Shown piece by piece: positions 23,016 to 35,706 of a stretch of 64,000 nt of DNA (positions are counted from its first letter, which is position 1; each line of letters begins with the position of its first letter). A model generated the notes under the pieces. The model saw nothing but the letters and a program-made list of their open reading frames with translations. It was not told the DNA's origin and did not search any database. A program made the translations under genes and the position numbers. This DNA is from Phialocephala subalpina (taxonomy: Eukaryota; Ascomycota; Leotiomycetes; Helotiales; Mollisiaceae): contig FJOG01000015.1 in NCBI GenBank assembly GCA_900073065.1, positions 641,885 through 705,884 of the forward strand. Reading direction: 5' to 3'.

Positions 23016-25124
23016 ATGCTTCAGCATGCATACGCTAGATATAGTAGCTGTCTACGCTCGAGTCGTCGCTCTTTCCTGCTTCTGCGAAAGGCGACACCAT
23101 TTACAAACCGCGGACAGCTCTCCTCGAGCTCCGAGTATCAGCGATATGGATGTTCCAAAGCCTCCGGGACTTTCACGTCAACAATTGTGTCACGACCTCT
23201 GACTACGTCCGCACGCAGATCCGCCCTTCAAAGTCCAGGTGCCGTTCAGGACGTTGATACGCGCATCAAATTTGACAATGATACTATCTACGCCCTGTCT
23301 ACGGGCGTAGGAGCCAGAGCAGGTATTGCAATCGTCCGAATATCAGGACCTGCATGTCTTCAGGTAAGCAAGAAGTTGTCGATTACACGCGGAAGCTTCT
23401 TCTGGACTCCGAGGGGGATATTCCCAGATTTCTGGGAGCTTCAGCTTCCTCCCACTCCTTGACTGATGACCAACACTGACAAATGCGCAGATATACAGCG
23501 CTCTATGTCCTTCCAAAGCCCCTCTGAAACCTCGGTATGCCAACGTTCGAATGCTCCACGATCCGTCGGACAATCAAATCGTCCTCGATTCGAGTGCTTT
23601 GGCCCTCTATTTTCCAGCACCAAATACCGTCACAGGCGAGGATGTCCTTGAGTTGCACATACATGGAGGACCTGCGACTATCAAAGCAGTCTTGGGTGCT
23701 ATCCCAAAATGCTCATCCCAACAACGAACCACACGAATGGCAGAACCAGGCGAGTTCACAAGAAGAGCCTTCGAAAACGACAGGCTTGATTTGGCACAAG
23801 TGGAGGCATTGAGCGATACATTAGCTGCTGAAACCGAACAGCAACGACGAGCCGCTGTGCGGGGTAGTTCTCCCAAACTCGGACGGACATATGACGGTTG
23901 GCGAGATCAACTTCTGTACGCTCGTGGAGAGCTCGAAGCTCTGATTGACTTCTCGGAGGATCAACATTTCGATGAAAGTCCCGCAGAGCTGCTGGACAAT
24001 GTCGCCGCGCAGGTGGACAAGATTATTTCGGAAATCATCAAGCACGAAGCTGCCGCTCAGCGCGGAAACCTCCTACGGCGGGGTATCGAAATCGCTCTCA
24101 TAGGGCCACCGAACGCGGGGAAAAGCTCCTTGTTGAATCTGATAGTGGGCCGAGAAGCTTCTATCGTGAGTTCGGAAGCTGGGACAACAAGGGACATTGT
24201 CGAAGTGAGGTACGACATCGGCGGATATCTGTGCACGTTCGCGGATACAGCGGGGCTGAGGATTTTAAAGTCCCGTCCTACAAGGGACTTTGACTGGGAC
24301 GCAGGGACCAACTCAGAAACTTACTCAAGGCTGCCCTCAGAGTCCGAAATTGTTGGGGAGATTGAGCAAGAGGGCATCCGGCGAGCAAAGGCAAGAGCCA
24401 AGGATTCCGACTTGATCATCTTCCTCGCCTCTATCGAGCGTACAGACGGCGACGACTGGACCATACGTTACGATGCCGAGTCATTGTCCTTACTGTATGG
24501 GGACATTGAGCCACCCTTCGAGAACATCAGGCCAAAACCAGGCATAATCGTCATAAACAAAATCGATTCTGCGCCATCGGCCAGCCTCATTGTACGAAAA
24601 TTCCAAGAACAATTAAAGCAAGATTTTGGGGGGAGGCCGTCACCACCTATCATTGGTATCTCGTGCCTGGAAGCGACAATACCTTTCAACGACCAGAACA
24701 ATGACCCAGGTAACATTGGGACATTTACAGCGCAACTGAAGAAAACTATACGATCTATCACGGAAATACCCCTAGGCTCCGAAGACCTACTTGCTGTCAC
24801 GGAGCGGCAGCGGCAACTACTCTCCCAGTGTAGGGAAGATCTCTTCGAATTCGTTCTCGAGGCCGGTAGCAACTCTGACGCATTGTCCGACAAGAGTAGG
24901 AACATTGATATCGATAGTATTGAGATAGATATAGTGACAGCCGCTGAGCATCTACGCTCTGCGGCGGACTGTCTGGCCCGTATCACTGGTCGCGGTATGG
25001 CTGGCGATGTAGAAGAGGTGCTTGGAGTAGTGTTTGAGAAGTACGTATTTGACCCTTCGAATGTCCCATCCATGTCGGGACTATCGAAACTGACAATTAT
25101 CACAGATTTTGCGTTGGCAAATGA
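23016..25124 (+). CDS. MSS1: Mitochondrial tRNA modification GTPase MSS1/TrmE
   Basis: Three exons (23016-23363, 23491-25040, 25106-25124) give 638 residues. Introns are 127 bp (GTAAGC...GCGCAG) and 65 bp (GTACGT...CACAG). The last exon is only 19 nt and supplies the family's C-terminal FCVGK with the conserved Cys. The N-terminus is Arg/Ser-rich, as in a mitochondrial presequence, followed by the TrmE N-domain (DTIYALSTGVGARAGIAIVR, PGEFTRRAFENDRLDLAQVE). The G domain has G1 GPPNAGKSS (about 322), DTAG (about 368) and NKID (about 473). With the MTO1/GidA partner the enzyme makes the wobble-uridine 5-carboxymethylaminomethyl-type modification of mitochondrial tRNAs. Length is normal for fungi. 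Confidence 0.93.
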
Positions 25125-25857
25125 GACTACAAATATGGCCTGGGACAGCTCAAGATCGCAATCACTAATGCCCTGAAAATCCTGGACATTTCGAAAAGCA
25201 TTTCGGTAGCGACGCGCAACAAACAGAGAATAGTGAGAGAGGAATCCATTATTCTAAAGTACCAGCAAAGAAGCAATCAGAAACCACTCTTTCCGCCTCC
25301 CTGAAAATGCTCCAATATATTCGCCATCCCAATGCCGCTGATCAAAGTCCATCTATCCCGACACCTGCAATGCAAAAAATCAGAAGAAAAACAGAAACTC
25401 CCATCCTTGGTCGTGAGACCATTATGCGTCTAAATCGCTGCTGGTGCAGTTGCTGCCAGCAGCTTTCGCATTCCCTTCTCCCCACCATCCCCCCTCCCCC
25501 AATTACCAGTTACCACCTCAAAAACTGACAGACAGGAGACCGAAAATGCGACGCGATGAAATGCAGCAAGAAAACAAAAACTCCGATCCCAATGCTTCTG
25601 TCCCTCTTTGAACGCCGGTCCGATGCTTCTCAAAAAAAATTTGTTGCTGATCCGAAAAATGCTGCCAGGTATCCATCGCTCCATCGCTATGCCCAAATCG
25701 CTTCAAATCGCTCGCTCGCTGAATCGCAGCAATGTAATCCAATAATTCCATGCAAATGCAGACCAAAAAAGACCATCCTCCTCGCCTCGGACCGCCAACC
25801 AAAACCGACTCCTCGGGAACGGATCCTTCGGAGGATTTTCGATACCGATGGGAAAGC
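25125..25857. other. Intergenic, convergent 3' ends
   Basis: 733 bp between MSS1 and the convergent GRGG-repeat gene, probably 3' UTRs. Short frames on both strands show nothing recognisable. Confidence 0.4.
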
Positions 25858-26118
25858 TTAGTTGTATCCTCCACGTCCATCTTCTTCCTCGTCATCGTCG
25901 CCACGGTTGTATCCTCCTCGACCGGAGTTGACTAGTGGGCGGAAAGAGTCGTCATCTGAGTCGGTGGATGAGGTGTTGGGTCCGTTGTAGCCTCCTCGAC
26001 CGGAGTTGACTGGCGCATTGTAGCCTCCTCTTCCGGCGTTGACTAGAGGGGCGTTGTAGCCGCCGCGGCCGAAGTTGGACATTGTGGATGAGGAAGTGGT
26101 GAAAGATGTGGAAACCAT
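25858..26118 (-). CDS. Small GRGGYN-repeat protein (DUF3602-like)
   Basis: Single exon, 86 residues. Five GRGGYN motifs are separated by NAPLVNA, NAPVNS and acidic linkers (SSTDSDDDSFRP, DDDEEEDG). No signal peptide or membrane segment. Short fungal proteins built from GRGG motifs match the family known as DUF3602; its function is not established. An in-frame second ATG (MSNFGRGG, 26082) could be the start. The repeats appear on the plus strand as a recurring TTGTAGCCTCCTCGACCGG word, which makes the locus prone to slippage. Confidence 0.7.
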   Translation of the reverse strand: MVSTSFTTSSSTMSNFGRGGYNAPLVNAGRGGYNAPVNSGRGGYNGPNTSSTDSDDDSFRPLVNSGRGGYNRGDDDEEEDGRGGYN

Positions 26119-26345
26119 TGTGATGTTTTGTGTTTTGTGCGTGGAAAGCGGTTGGTATAATATGAAGTTCTGGTGGTGACTTTGATACTCGAAGTATGAA
26201 ACTCAAAAGTTGAAGACAGTAGTGAAAGTCTTGAAGTATTAATCAATTGAAATCGAATCGCTGAAAACCCAAATGTGAACTGAAAGACTGTAGTGAAGAT
26301 ACTGGTGCTGAATAAAAAAACCTCCATGGACCGAGCAACCGGTCT

Positions 26346-26356
26346 CCTATATACAA
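26346..26356 (-). promoter_or_regulatory. Possible TATA box of the GRGGYN gene
   Basis: Minus-strand TTTGTATATAGG lies about 230 nt upstream of the ATG. The following leader is rich in CAA and CT words. Sequence is good, spacing is long; a 5' UTR of this size is common for abundant fungal transcripts. Confidence 0.35.
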
Positions 26357-29300
26357 AAAGTATTCGGACCTGTTCAAGTGTGAAGCCTCACCAAGCCCCA
26401 TCCTGCAACAGCTCCGGCACACCAACCAGCCGTCACAAGCTCACCTAGCCTCAGGTATGAATTTGCACTGCATCGGGTCCCAGAATACTGGTGCTGATTA
26501 TGTGACGCTGATTACCTACATTTGCTGTGTGGTTGCTGTGTGAGTCGAAGACAAGGGGATTAGCAAAAATGTGTGCTGCGCAACCCAGGCAGCCCCCACC
26601 TCGAATTAGCAAGCAGCCAAATAATAATGTGCAATGTAGTCATCCAAGAAGCGCGTGAGGACACCTTCTCAGCCTTGCCCCTGTTTAGTCTTGGCCGCTT
26701 GTGTGCCTGCCTTCCTCGGCGATCCAAGAAGGGGAATGACGACTTCCTGTTGGTGTGTGTGCGAAAGAATGCAGGTACGAGAGACATTGACACAGCGGAA
26801 ATCGAACGGACGAAGCAAAAACACCGTGTCGTTCCCAGCGATCGCATTTGCATTACTTTAGTGTCCTGCGATGCATTGCCCGGGTTCGCTTTGCAATCCC
26901 CCCTTTCTATTCGCTAAGAGCACTAGATAGGGCTGAGAATGGTGCCAAGCGTTGATCTGAATGGACACAAAAATATCCTGCCCCCAAAATACAAAGCCAC
27001 ACATGAACAGGGTTATTTATATCCGGCCTTCTAGTGGGGATTGTGATTGGCTTTGTGTAAGTCAGCTTATGCCCATCAGCCACTTGGGTTTGGGCGTCCG
27101 GATAGCCGAGCTTCCATATCTTTTCGGGAAGGGTGTTCTTGAGGTTTGATTGGGGGCGCACCTCTCCTGCGGCCGTCGGGAAGACAGGATGTGGGATGAT
27201 CTCCTGTGCGACGGTTCAGATGAGACATGAGTGGAAAATCGACGGACCGGACCAGAGAGCTGGGAATGAGTCTTTGCGGAAATCGTTACGAAGATACTTT
27301 TGATTTCTGCCTTTTGAACAAAAGTTACAATTGCCCGCCAGTCTCGCCGACGCTTCTCAACTCCCTCATGGCGTCCTCATGAGTAGCGCACATATCGTGA
27401 GTACAACCGAAGCCTCCGCCGGGGTTGGCGACACAGAAACCGTCGGCATTTCTTCCCTTCAGCCAGCCTCGAGATCAAAGGCTTGAACCTTAATGAATGC
27501 CTTATTTCGACGCGTCTCATTTGGCTAGAAAGCGCCACGACCCCTCTTCGCCTGTCAAACATGTGATGTGATGACAACGGCGCGGGGTTAACCGCGAAAA
27601 TCTGCCTTGCCTTGTCGATGACTTGCTGATAAGCGCTCACATGTTGAAACCTTAGGACACTTTTCTTTCCTCGAGAGCCTCGAGGCTGGCTGGAATAGAG
27701 GGGTTCTGGAGTTACCGTCTCACGATCTCTCATCATCGCCGATTCATCGGTGACTTGGCTTAGTTCTGATTAACCCCTCATCGGACCAAGAGCCTCAATT
27801 TGGAGGTTTTGCGGCCTGTCCGATGTTTCTTTGACTCATTGTTGGAGAATTTTTCTGTTAGCTGAATTTCGAGGTTCTTGACAAGTTTGCCTCGAAAGAA
27901 ATGCAACGTCGCAGAAGATGACAAGCGAGAGGAAGAAAGTGGTAGGGGTCAAATGTTATTCCGTTCCGCTAGCTCCCGCTTTTAGCTCGTTTCCCAAAAT
28001 AACTTTTGACATTTCTATTTTCCTCCGGGACGATTTCACTTTTTTTCTGCACACTTCGGTTCAAAATGGTTTTCTCATCGAAATCTCGATCGCATTCGCA
28101 ATTCCAAGTTCTGCCTTGAGGTCGCAGCGTGCCATCACTAATTCTGTCCCGGAATACCGGAACACCGCAGACTCAATATTTCGTATCCTTTCTGTACATC
28201 GTCACCTCGTGGGGCCAAAATGCTCCCGCGAGGCGTTGAGGCTCAAGCTTTCTCCTTCCCTGTTGTCCCACGTTCTCGTTTCCTTCTGATACAGTTTTGA
28301 TTCGTCCGGAATACGATCTGGGAAGCGGGTATGCCAGGGATCAACTTTTAAGTCCGCAAGGTTGAGACCTTGTCTGCTCCCAAAAGAGAGGGGAGGGAGG
28401 ATGAGTAACCGTTTTGTGATCTACAAGATGCTGTGTACTTCCCTTTTCGGCGGGTTTCGTTTTCTACTTTAGGGTTGCGGCTCGCAGTTTGCAGATTTGG
28501 GGGAGGCTTTTTTCCTTTTCTGTTCTCGTGTTCTTTTCTTTCTAGATCTGCGTTGCATGCATATGCGAATGTCGTCCCAAAGGCGCGTTTCTCATCGTCG
28601 ATCTATAAGCTAGGGTCATTAATCACCCACACCTTTTCTACCTTCATACCAAGATGGTGGGATACCCATCATAGTATCTGCTGCCCATGCTTGAACCTCG
28701 TCATTCCAGTAATCTTCAATACATGTATGCACATTTGTTAATAATCTCCGATACATAGCCCAAGAAATTTCGTACCCCTCCACGCGCTCCCAAGTAGTTG
28801 ATGACCCCTCTTACCCGAACCGGGTCCTTCGGTTGTCCCGGCTAAGACCGGATCCACGGTCACAGGAACAGAGATCGGCAGGATTGCGTCCCGAACCGCA
28901 TCGTTAAGTTGGCTAGCTATTATCTAAGATGACTCAGGCACTTTTTACCCAACTTGTTCTCTCACTCTACTACTTGCGCGTCTCACCACATTCCCTTCAT
29001 ACGCCGATACTTGTCGTCCCCTCGTGCTGTCCTCGTGCATCGATATCCTTGTGCTTGGTAAACAGCCCTGAAAATTGGAGAGTAATGAGAGGAGCGGTGG
29101 TGCGCTTGGAGTGCCGATCCTTGTGCTTGGTAACCACTCTATATCCTTGACCTTGATCATCTTCATGGACTGGGAATGTGGCCCTGACGACGCGATGTAA
29201 GGTGGGGGGAGGCTAAACGACGCACGCGCTTGCGCTCCAAGCGCTCTTCGAGGCTCTCGCGGACCGCGCTCTTACTCTTACTCATCTTGTTGTCCTGATC

Positions 29301-29700
29301 ATTTCAGGACAATACTTTGGCCACTTGATATTGCGAGGCTGAGGATGTTTGGGGTCCTGAGGTTTGTGGATGGGACTGAATGACTACACGTTTCACAAAG
29401 TAATCTGAAGATCAGTCAGTGTATGATCGTGAGGATTATTGTGAGATGTGAGCGCCGGCGAAGAGTCACCGAAACGTGCATGAGATGGATTTGAAATCTT
29501 CGGAGTTGAGAATAATATCCGTTCCAACATCCAACATCCAACATCCATCACGATGACAGGATCATCTCTATCTGCCTCTATCCAAACATCCACCCAATAT
29601 CTACCTTTCGAATCTTTGAATGGAAAGTGATACAAGCTCATCAACTACTCAAAGCAACGCCGGACTTCCGCAACATGAAACAATCCTCATCCATCCTCCC
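26357..29700. other. Long intergenic stretch without supported gene
   Basis: 3.3 kb of ordinary base composition. Frames at 26573-26917 (+), 27377-27736 (-), 27918-28289 (+) and 28433-28741 (+) have no domain, signal or convincing intron structure. A 17-bp direct repeat (ATCCTTGTGCTTGGTAA) occurs near 29047 and 29118, and CCAACAT is repeated three times near 29524. Untranslated RNAs or lineage-specific small genes cannot be excluded. Confidence 0.4.
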
Positions 29701-31120
29701 TCACTTATTCTTCTGCAAACCAGCCTTGAACACCGGACTCTCCATCACCTTTGCCCAATCATGAAGCATAGTTGTGTTCAAAACACTAAGTCTGACTTCC
29801 TCCCCAGCTCTCTCCTTCATTTCAGCTTCATATTTCTCTATCGCCGCCGCAAGGCTCGTTTCTTTCGTTATGGCGTCGACAAGCTTTCCGGCGTCGGTTA
29901 TCGAGTGGTTAAGGCCTTGGCCACGTTCTAGAAGGAATGTATTAGAAGAGCTGAACAGTTTCAGATGGAGGAGGAGGAGGCTTACGGTAAGTCATTGGAT
30001 GTGCAGCATCTCCAGCTAGCGTCACTCGTCCATTGCGCGTGTCCCACTGGTGATCTGGTAAACTTGGATCCCAGACCGTCAGGTCGAAATACCAAGCTGG
30101 TTGATCTTCAGAAACCCATTCGAAGGCACTTTTCCATGGTTCGCAGTATCCTACTGATTTCTCTTTCACTTGTGCCAATCTCTCCTTATTCCCAAATTTT
30201 TTCCTTTCTTCGTCTTGTTGTTCGAGACTCGAGTTCCAGGATATGTAGAAGAAGAATGTCCATCCTTCAGGTTTGTCTATTTCAGGCGCATCTTGGAGTC
30301 CGAAGAACGCGAAATAGTCGTCTGGATGTGGTGCTGCTATGTATAAGGGATGGAAAGAGCGGAAGAAGAGCGCTTGTTCGCGGGTGAATTTCGATTGGAC
30401 GAAGGTGGCGGAGTACGGTAATCGAATTGATGACGCGAATTCTGGTCCCAGTAGGATTTTTCGTACAGTTGACCGCGTTCCATCTGCGCCAATTATCGTC
30501 CTGCCAGAGATGTGTTGGCCGTCCTCGAATATTGCAGTAACAGTCTTGCCATCATGCTCGAACACGACCTTCTTCAATCGCTTGTTCCATCTTATATCGA
30601 GATCTTTCGCGAGTAAGGCGCGGAGTTTCGATCGTCGCAGTCGATGGAAGTTTGGGATGTCAGGCGCAGTCATCACCTCCCCAGTTCTGCCATTGAGAAA
30701 CACGAGCGTATCGATCGGCTTCGCGGGTACATTCGGATCGACCTCGACCGATTGAAGCTTCGCGACAGCTTCATCTGGAATAAGAGACTTCAAAATAGGT
30801 ACACCCCAATGAAGCCCCATATTCCAATCGCGTTCACCATGCGAAAAGACGGCGGCATTCTTCTCAAACACCACGACCGGTATACCAGCCTCGAATGTGT
30901 CAATTGAAGTTCAGATAGAGTTGGAGAGGGGAAGTAATTTACGTACCTTTTTAAGGCCATGCGCGATGGCCAGGCCAGTACAGCCTGAAGGGTTTTAGCA
31001 GGGGTTGTGAAGGCAATGCCGCTGTGCGGCGTGAGCGGGTTGTCGTGTACCTGAACCAATTATTATCACTGGGTTCCCGGCAATCTGTGAAACCTCATCT
31101 CTCTGTCCATAGTCTCCCAT
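29701..31120 (-). CDS. FAD-dependent monooxygenase (class A, salicylate-hydroxylase-like)
   Basis: Four exons (31120-31051, 30984-30947, 30889-29986, 29927-29701) with introns of 66, 57 and 58 bp give 412 residues. The tiny second exon (38 nt) completes the Rossmann motif VIIIGSGCTGLAIAHGLKKAG, followed by a beta-strand and acidic turn (VVVFEKN). GADGTRSTVRKILLG is the DG motif; GRVTLAGDAAHPMTYQRGQG is the GD motif that binds the FAD ribityl chain. The family hydroxylates or epoxidises aromatic and polyketide-like substrates with NAD(P)H. It is divergent from the LaeA-like methyltransferase across an 848-bp intergenic region, so co-regulation is possible. Substrate unknown. Confidence 0.88.
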
Positions 31121-31968
31121 GATCTTTAAGGTTAAACCGCGGGGTGAATCTGCAGGCAGGTAGATCTTTCGGAGGTCGTTCAGATTGAGGGTCGGGAGCC
31201 GTGCTTAGATATCGTTGGAGCTCACAACATAACCCCGTTCGTGCAGAAGGCAATGGAGCAAACTGAACGGAGTACAAGTGGTACATGGAATGGAACGAGG
31301 TTTGAAGATATAAAGAGATCAATTGACGTTGAAGAAATGAGCTGTTTGTTTTTATGACAGAGTTGCCGCCATTTCTGATATCCAGTGGGGCAATCTCCTT
31401 TCTTGGCTGGTGGGTTAAGATCTGCCCCTTGCTGGTGATCCCATCGACAAGGGGAGAGTGCGACCCTCTTGGGATGAACCTCTTTTCCTTTTGCTCCGAG
31501 ATCCGAACGATATCAAGAGCTTCATAACTCTCGTATGTTGTTGCATCTTGTATCTTGCATCTTGCACTGCTTTACTTCGTTTTTTTCAGAAGCTATAAGG
31601 TTAAAGTTTGCATTCAAAACATTTGGTCGGCTGGAGTTCACGGTACTGGTGCCCCGAGCTTAGTGCCCTCATGTACCAGCCGCGACGGGACGGGAACCAA
31701 CACGATAACCAACACGATTCGTCTCCCGGCTCCACGCACGCTATTACTCGACTCGACCATTACTTGTCACATCTGTCAAAAGAATGAATATCGTCTCGAC
31801 CAGTCTATCCTATCCTCCTTGTGGTCGTCAACTCTGAGATGGATTGCTAAAAAGCGGAGAGGAATGTGAGGAAAGCCTCTCCAGACAGCCAGCCGAACAG
31901 TGGATAACACCGTCGATCTCGAGCGCCAACGCTCCGCGCAATCAACAGCCAACGATTCTAGTTACACA
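31121..31968. other. Bidirectional promoter region
   Basis: 848 bp between the divergent monooxygenase and methyltransferase genes. A repeated CATCTTG word (TGCATCTTGTATCTTGCATC, near 31541) is the only local repetition seen. No clear TATA box on either strand. Confidence 0.4.
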
Positions 31969-33352
31969 ATGACAGATCCTATTCACGAAACTACAAAGCA
32001 CACGGCACCTTCGAATACTGCTTCTTCATCCTCGCAAACAACCCCTCCGGGCCACTCGGAGCATCCAGGACACGATTCTTCGTTATCGCTCGCGGATACG
32101 ATACCTGATAGCGGGGAGCAGGAGGAAGACAGCATAGCAGACGACTTCGACAACGATGACGGAGAGCATGACTTCAATGATAATGACAGTGCGTTTGGAG
32201 GGTCCCTGATCGGTTGCGACACCGATACCCTTGCTTCATACATCACAGACTATCGATACGAAAACGGGCGACGATACCATGCATATAAAGATGGAGAATA
32301 TTGGGTAGACTGCTCCTGCTATTCTCGCTGCTACATATTCTGAATTGTTTTAGGGTCCAAATGACGAGCATTCAAGCAATCTGCAAGATCTAGCACATCA
32401 TATGTACCTCTTGACCCTAGAAGGTCTGCTCCATCTCGCTCCTCTCCACAACCCGCACAATATCCTGGATCTTGGGACAGGGACAGGTATCTGGGCTATG
32501 TAAGTACTCTACGTCCACATCTGCGCACGCTCTGACCTCTTCAGCGAAATGGCCGATGCATACCCCTCAGCACATGTAATCGGAACAGACCTCTCTCCAA
32601 TCCAACCCATGTTTGTACCACCGAATTGCACCTTTGAAATCGAGGATCTTAACCTTTCATGGACATACCCCAAGAATCATTTCGACTTCATACACATTCG
32701 CGAACTGTTCGGCTGCGTAGCTGATTGGGATGAGTTCTTCGGGCAAGCTTTCGAACATACAAAGCCGGGTGGTTATGTTGAGGTCTTTGAGCACAGTGTG
32801 TGGCCGGTAGCGGATGATGCTACTATCAACGAAGATAGCTTCTTCACAATATGGGGCAAGACGGTCGTTGGACTAGGGGATAAGTTCGGGAAGAGCTTCA
32901 CAATCTGGGAAGAGAGTAAAGAGAGAATGGAGAAAGCAGGGTTCGTGGACGTGGTTGAGACAAGATACAAATGGCCCATGAACGGCTGGCCAAGTCCAGA
33001 GTATCGAACGCATGGCAGCGATGGCGACAAGCCTTGGCAGCGGCTACGAGAATTAGGAGTCTGGAACCAATTGAGACTCTATGACGGTATAGAGGGATTT
33101 ATGATACGATTATTGACAAATGTTGGTGGATGGTCGTACGAAGCTGCACAGGCCTTCTTGTCTCGGATGCGATTTGAGTTGAAGGATCTGAAAATTCATG
33201 CGTATCTGGACGTTACGATTGTTCATGGGCGGAAACCAGGAGGGGATCCAAGGCCACCTATAGCAAGTTCAACAACTCCATCTGGGCACAGGGCACGCCC
33301 AATGGTTTCTACGATTCCTGAGGACTATACTGGTCTTCCTGGAACTGGATGA
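31969..33352 (+). CDS. LaeA/UMTA-like SAM-dependent methyltransferase
   Basis: Three exons (31969-32304, 32354-32499, 32545-33352), introns of 49 and 45 bp, 429 residues. The start ATG is the first in frame after an upstream TGA. The N-terminal third is disordered and rich in Ser, Thr, Asp and Glu (GEQEEDSIADDFDNDDGEHD). The methyltransferase domain begins near residue 145 with motif I ILDLGTGTGIWAIEMADAYP and the acidic loop GTDLSPIQP, followed by HTKPGGYVEVFEH. This arrangement is shared by fungal LaeA-type and umta-type enzymes. LaeA regulates secondary-metabolite clusters, but most paralogues are uncharacterised, so this is a family assignment only. Divergent from the FAD monooxygenase. 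Confidence 0.88.
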
Positions 33353-34234
33353 GGACATGACTCTTCATATGAGTATTTGGTAGGTCGTGAATGACCGGCA
33401 TCGACTGAAGTGCCATATTCAGGGAACTTTGTGGGATTGTCGATTCGAGTCTGCGAAGAAGCGCAAGTGCTTGGATGTTCGAGGTTTTTGGATATGATCT
33501 TTGCTATTCAACGACCGGCTTATCTTCGTTTCTATGATACCATGTCTCTGCACAAATTTGACTCGACATTTTAAAAGCGCGTCGGAATTTGGATGACTTA
33601 ATAGTCCGCATACAGAATGTATGCTTATGGTATGATTGGATGACAGGGCAGGAAAAGTATATGTCTTGGAGAACTGGTGTATATACTCCTTTTAATCTGA
33701 TGGTGAATGTTGTTCACGGCTGGGAGAAGATGTTGAGTTTGTTGGCCCAGTGCTCTGCTCCTGTTTGCGGGTGAATGTGAGACCGTCAAGTGCCATCATC
33801 TATGAAGACATGCTACCTTGATCTAATGTGTCTCCCAAAACACGGAGAATCAGGAGAGGAGAGCCTGAAGGGAGAATTTCAAGTCTACACGTGACCGACA
33901 GCCTCCCTTCCTAAACGAGCCTAGGGCGGGCGGCTTACCCCAGCTCGGCTTTAACCTCAATCCCGGCCTTCCTCCAACACATTTCCAATTCGTGATGTTC
34001 ATCAGGACGATTACGGTACATCCTCCCGATGACTACTTGTCTAACAGAATCAAAACTTCTGTCTTCAGACTGAATCCTCATTGAGCTGTTTACCATTTCT
34101 TTTATTCTTTCCCTTCTCTCGGAACCCCGCCTTGCTCCAGATCTCTTCCATCCTGCACAGTGTCATTGGTAGGAACCGAAGCCAAACGACTAGCTGGTTA
34201 CCTCATTTGTCATTTGATATCCGTTGGAATAACC
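33353..34234. other. Intergenic
   Basis: 882 bp between the methyltransferase and the Zn2Cys6 gene. The frame at 33589-33774 has no recognisable feature. Probably 3' UTR and promoter. Confidence 0.4.
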
Positions 34235-35595
34235 ATGGTCTATTGCGGAAAACCATCGAAGAGCTGCCGACAATGCAGAAATCGGAATATCAAGGTCACG
34301 TTTTCCCACCATGCATAACCACTTTCACCTAACTCCGTTCAGTGCAACAAAAAGCGGCCTTCCTGCGGACAATGTATTCGTGCAAACATTACGTGCCCCG
34401 GCTATGCGGATCAGAACAATCTCCAAGTCCGTGACGAGACCTTCAATGTCATGCATCGCGTCTTCACTCAACAGACATCATATTTCATCAATCAGTCCCC
34501 TTACGCACTAAGCATATCTACTCTAGACCGAGCAAAATGTCTCTTCATATCCACTCACGTGTTTGGATCTCATCCCTCCTTTCACTACCTCAAGGCGTTC
34601 TTCCCGCCGAAAGAGAGCGACGATTTCCTGATACATGGCGTGCAATCCGTCTGCTTAGCGTACCTATGGAATCACACAGGCGATTACGAGGTCATGTGTA
34701 AGGCAAGGATGAAGTATAGCCAGGCGCTCCAAGCGACGGGAAAGGTTTTGGGAAAGAAGGGGCAAGCAGAACGGAAGGAGGCACTGGTTGCAGTGCTGTT
34801 GATGGATTGTTTCGAGAGGTTGACCAGGGATGGCCCGCATCAAAACAAATCCTCGTTCAAGCCACTTAATAGTCCCACTGATGCCCCGGAAGAGACAACG
34901 GATAAGCACGAGAAGAGAAACGATGCAGCAGCCGCAGCAGAGCTCAAACACCTGGTCGGTGGCATAGCTCTTTGCAAACTCCGCGGCCCGTCCCAATTCG
35001 AAGATCCAGTCAGCATATCCTTGTTCCACCACCTGTCTTGCAACATCCTCGTTTCTTGTCTCTACCGTAGAGTTCCTCTACCTATGGAATACGTTCAGCT
35101 TCGAGCACAAGCATCGACTTTCATAGCTCCTCATGATGCGAATTGGAGGGCAGAAAAGCTGCTCATTAATTTCATGGATTTTAGGAACTGGCTGGAGGTG
35201 AGAGACGTGCATACTGATGCCGAGGAGGCTCTTGCCAGGAGTAAGACGCTCGAGAAAGAGTACAGAGCGTTATGCAAGATTTTCCTTCCTCTGCCGGACG
35301 AGCAATTGGTTGAAACTAATAAGCCCACCGCTGCAAACCCAAGGAAGGGTCGAAATAATTTTTGTTCTGTAAGAGAAGCGATGGATATCATGTTCAGGTT
35401 GTGTAGTGAGATGGTGCAGAGGAATAGCACTCATGTCGAGTACGGGGTAAGTCTTGCCCGGCAAGACTTGATGAGAGTTTGATCAGGCGGTAGGAGTTCT
35501 GGGAGAATGCGGAACGGAAGTTCTGGCGATACAGTCGGTGCAATTCAACAACCCTATATGGGACGAGACAAGCTCTCATCCTAAGGAACGTATGA
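34235..35595 (+). CDS. Zn(II)2Cys6 transcription factor
   Basis: The first exon (34235-34294) and second exon (34343-35446) are separated by a 48-bp intron (branch CTAAC, acceptor TTCAG) placed inside the zinc cluster, as is common. The cluster is CRQCRNRNIKC then NKKRPSCGQC and IRANITC, with spacing C-x2-C-x6-C-x6-C-x2-C-x6-C at residues 11-40. The rest is the helical fungal-specific middle region (LIHGVQSVCLAYLWNHTGDY, CERLTRDG-like). A third exon (35494-35595) after a 47-bp intron ending GCGGTAG is my choice, giving 421 residues; a 40-bp intron with a longer tail is possible. It is a likely pathway activator for the neighbouring oxidoreductase and methyltransferase genes (inference from position). 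Confidence 0.85.
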
Positions 35596-35706
35596 TCAAA
35601 AACAAATCAATGACGTCTACGATACCTAGTGGAGAGTTGCGGACCTCGAGATTGACATTTTCCATTCGAGAATCTACGACTTATCGAGGGACTTTCTCAC
35701 GACCGA

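Noticed and set aside
24468..25103. 211-codon minus-strand frame inside MSS1
   Set aside because: Antisense to a strongly conserved gene; Ser/Arg-rich composition typical of a shadow frame.
27377..27736. 119-codon minus-strand frame as a gene
   Set aside because: Arg-rich composition, no domain, no intron or signal; could be chance in a 3-kb spacer.
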